From: Proteiniphilum sp. UBA4084
GTDB lineage: Bacteria; Bacteroidota; Bacteroidia; Bacteroidales; Dysgonomonadaceae
NCBI GenBank assembly: GCA_002383605.1
Contig: DFYK01000080.1
Span: 1-6,634 of the forward strand
Length of the DNA: 6,634 nt
Reading direction: 5' to 3'
Part shown: positions 6,585 to 6,634 of the stretch, piece by piece
Layout of the letters: each line of letters opens with the position of its first letter
How positions within the stretch are numbered: position 1 is the first letter of the stretch
The notes under the pieces: generated by a model
The model's database searches: none
What the model saw: only the letters and a program-made list of their open reading frames with translations
What the model was told of the DNA's origin: nothing
Made by a program: the position numbers and the translations under genes

Positions 6585-6634
6585 TGGTTGCGGAGGCAAG
6601 ACTCGAACTTACGACCTTTGGGTTATGAGCCCAA
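6585..6634 (-). tRNA. Initiator tRNA-fMet (CAT anticodon), 3' part; 5' half is outside the window
   Basis: The visible 50 nt cover the anticodon arm to the CCA end. The anticodon stem is TTGGG/CCCAA (6634-6630 with 6622-6618) around loop CTCATAA, giving anticodon CAT. The variable loop is AGGTC, the T-arm is GTAAG/CTTGC with loop TTCGAGT, and the acceptor strand CTCCGCA is followed by A73 and an encoded CCA (6587-6585). Two initiator features are visible: three consecutive G:C pairs at the base of the anticodon loop, and A at position 72, which in initiators faces an unpaired C1. This argues against elongator Met and against the lysidine-modified Ile tRNA. Residue 1 should be C, just outside the window. 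Confidence 0.93.

Overview
The window looks like ordinary chromosome from a Bacteroidales bacterium. Supporting signs are a GH125 plus GH92 alpha-mannosidase pair, A/T-rich translation starts without strong Shine-Dalgarno sequences, a TAnnTTTG-type -7 promoter element, and Bacteroidetes-like versions of DUF1015, Lrp/AsnC and RlpA. Base composition is fairly GC-balanced for the phylum, so a Dysgonomonadaceae- or Tannerellaceae-like genome is plausible, but genus cannot be fixed from sequence alone. No phage, IS, CRISPR or plasmid signal is visible, and no gene-free stretch exceeds about 120 bp.

Layout. Plus strand: the 3' end of a DUF1015 gene (3-308), then an M20-family amidohydrolase (398-1609). 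A 115-bp intergenic region follows, holding a candidate promoter and an 11-bp-period direct repeat. Next is an Lrp/AsnC regulator (1725-2204) closed by a strong intrinsic terminator (2212-2238). Only 14 bp later begins a two-gene alpha-mannosidase unit: GH125 with a Tat-like signal (2253-3704) and, after a 2-bp gap, GH92 with a Sec-type signal (3707-5998). Minus strand: an initiator tRNA (6585-6634, cut by the window edge) with its own terminator (6551-6581), then an rlpA-like gene (6030-6506) that converges on GH92 across a 12-bp-stem hairpin.

How the genes may work together. The two mannosidases form a coherent exo-acting pair. Residues of the GH92 enzyme match those linked to alpha-1,2 specificity, and GH125 enzymes remove alpha-1,6-mannose. 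Together they could trim mannan or N-glycan side branches and then the backbone. No SusC/SusD pair, sensor or other glycan-uptake gene is visible here. The Lrp/AsnC regulator sits beside an amidohydrolase acting on acylated amino acids, which suits amino-acid-responsive control but does not prove it. Upstream DUF1015 is often next to serine-biosynthesis genes in Bacteroidales; that context lies outside the window.

No undescribed multi-gene system was found. The points most worth checking are regulatory or active-site details: the terminator hairpin squeezed against the GH125 start, the direct repeat over the lrp promoter, the missing glutamate in RlpA, and the convergent hairpin whose loop holds the rlpA stop codon.
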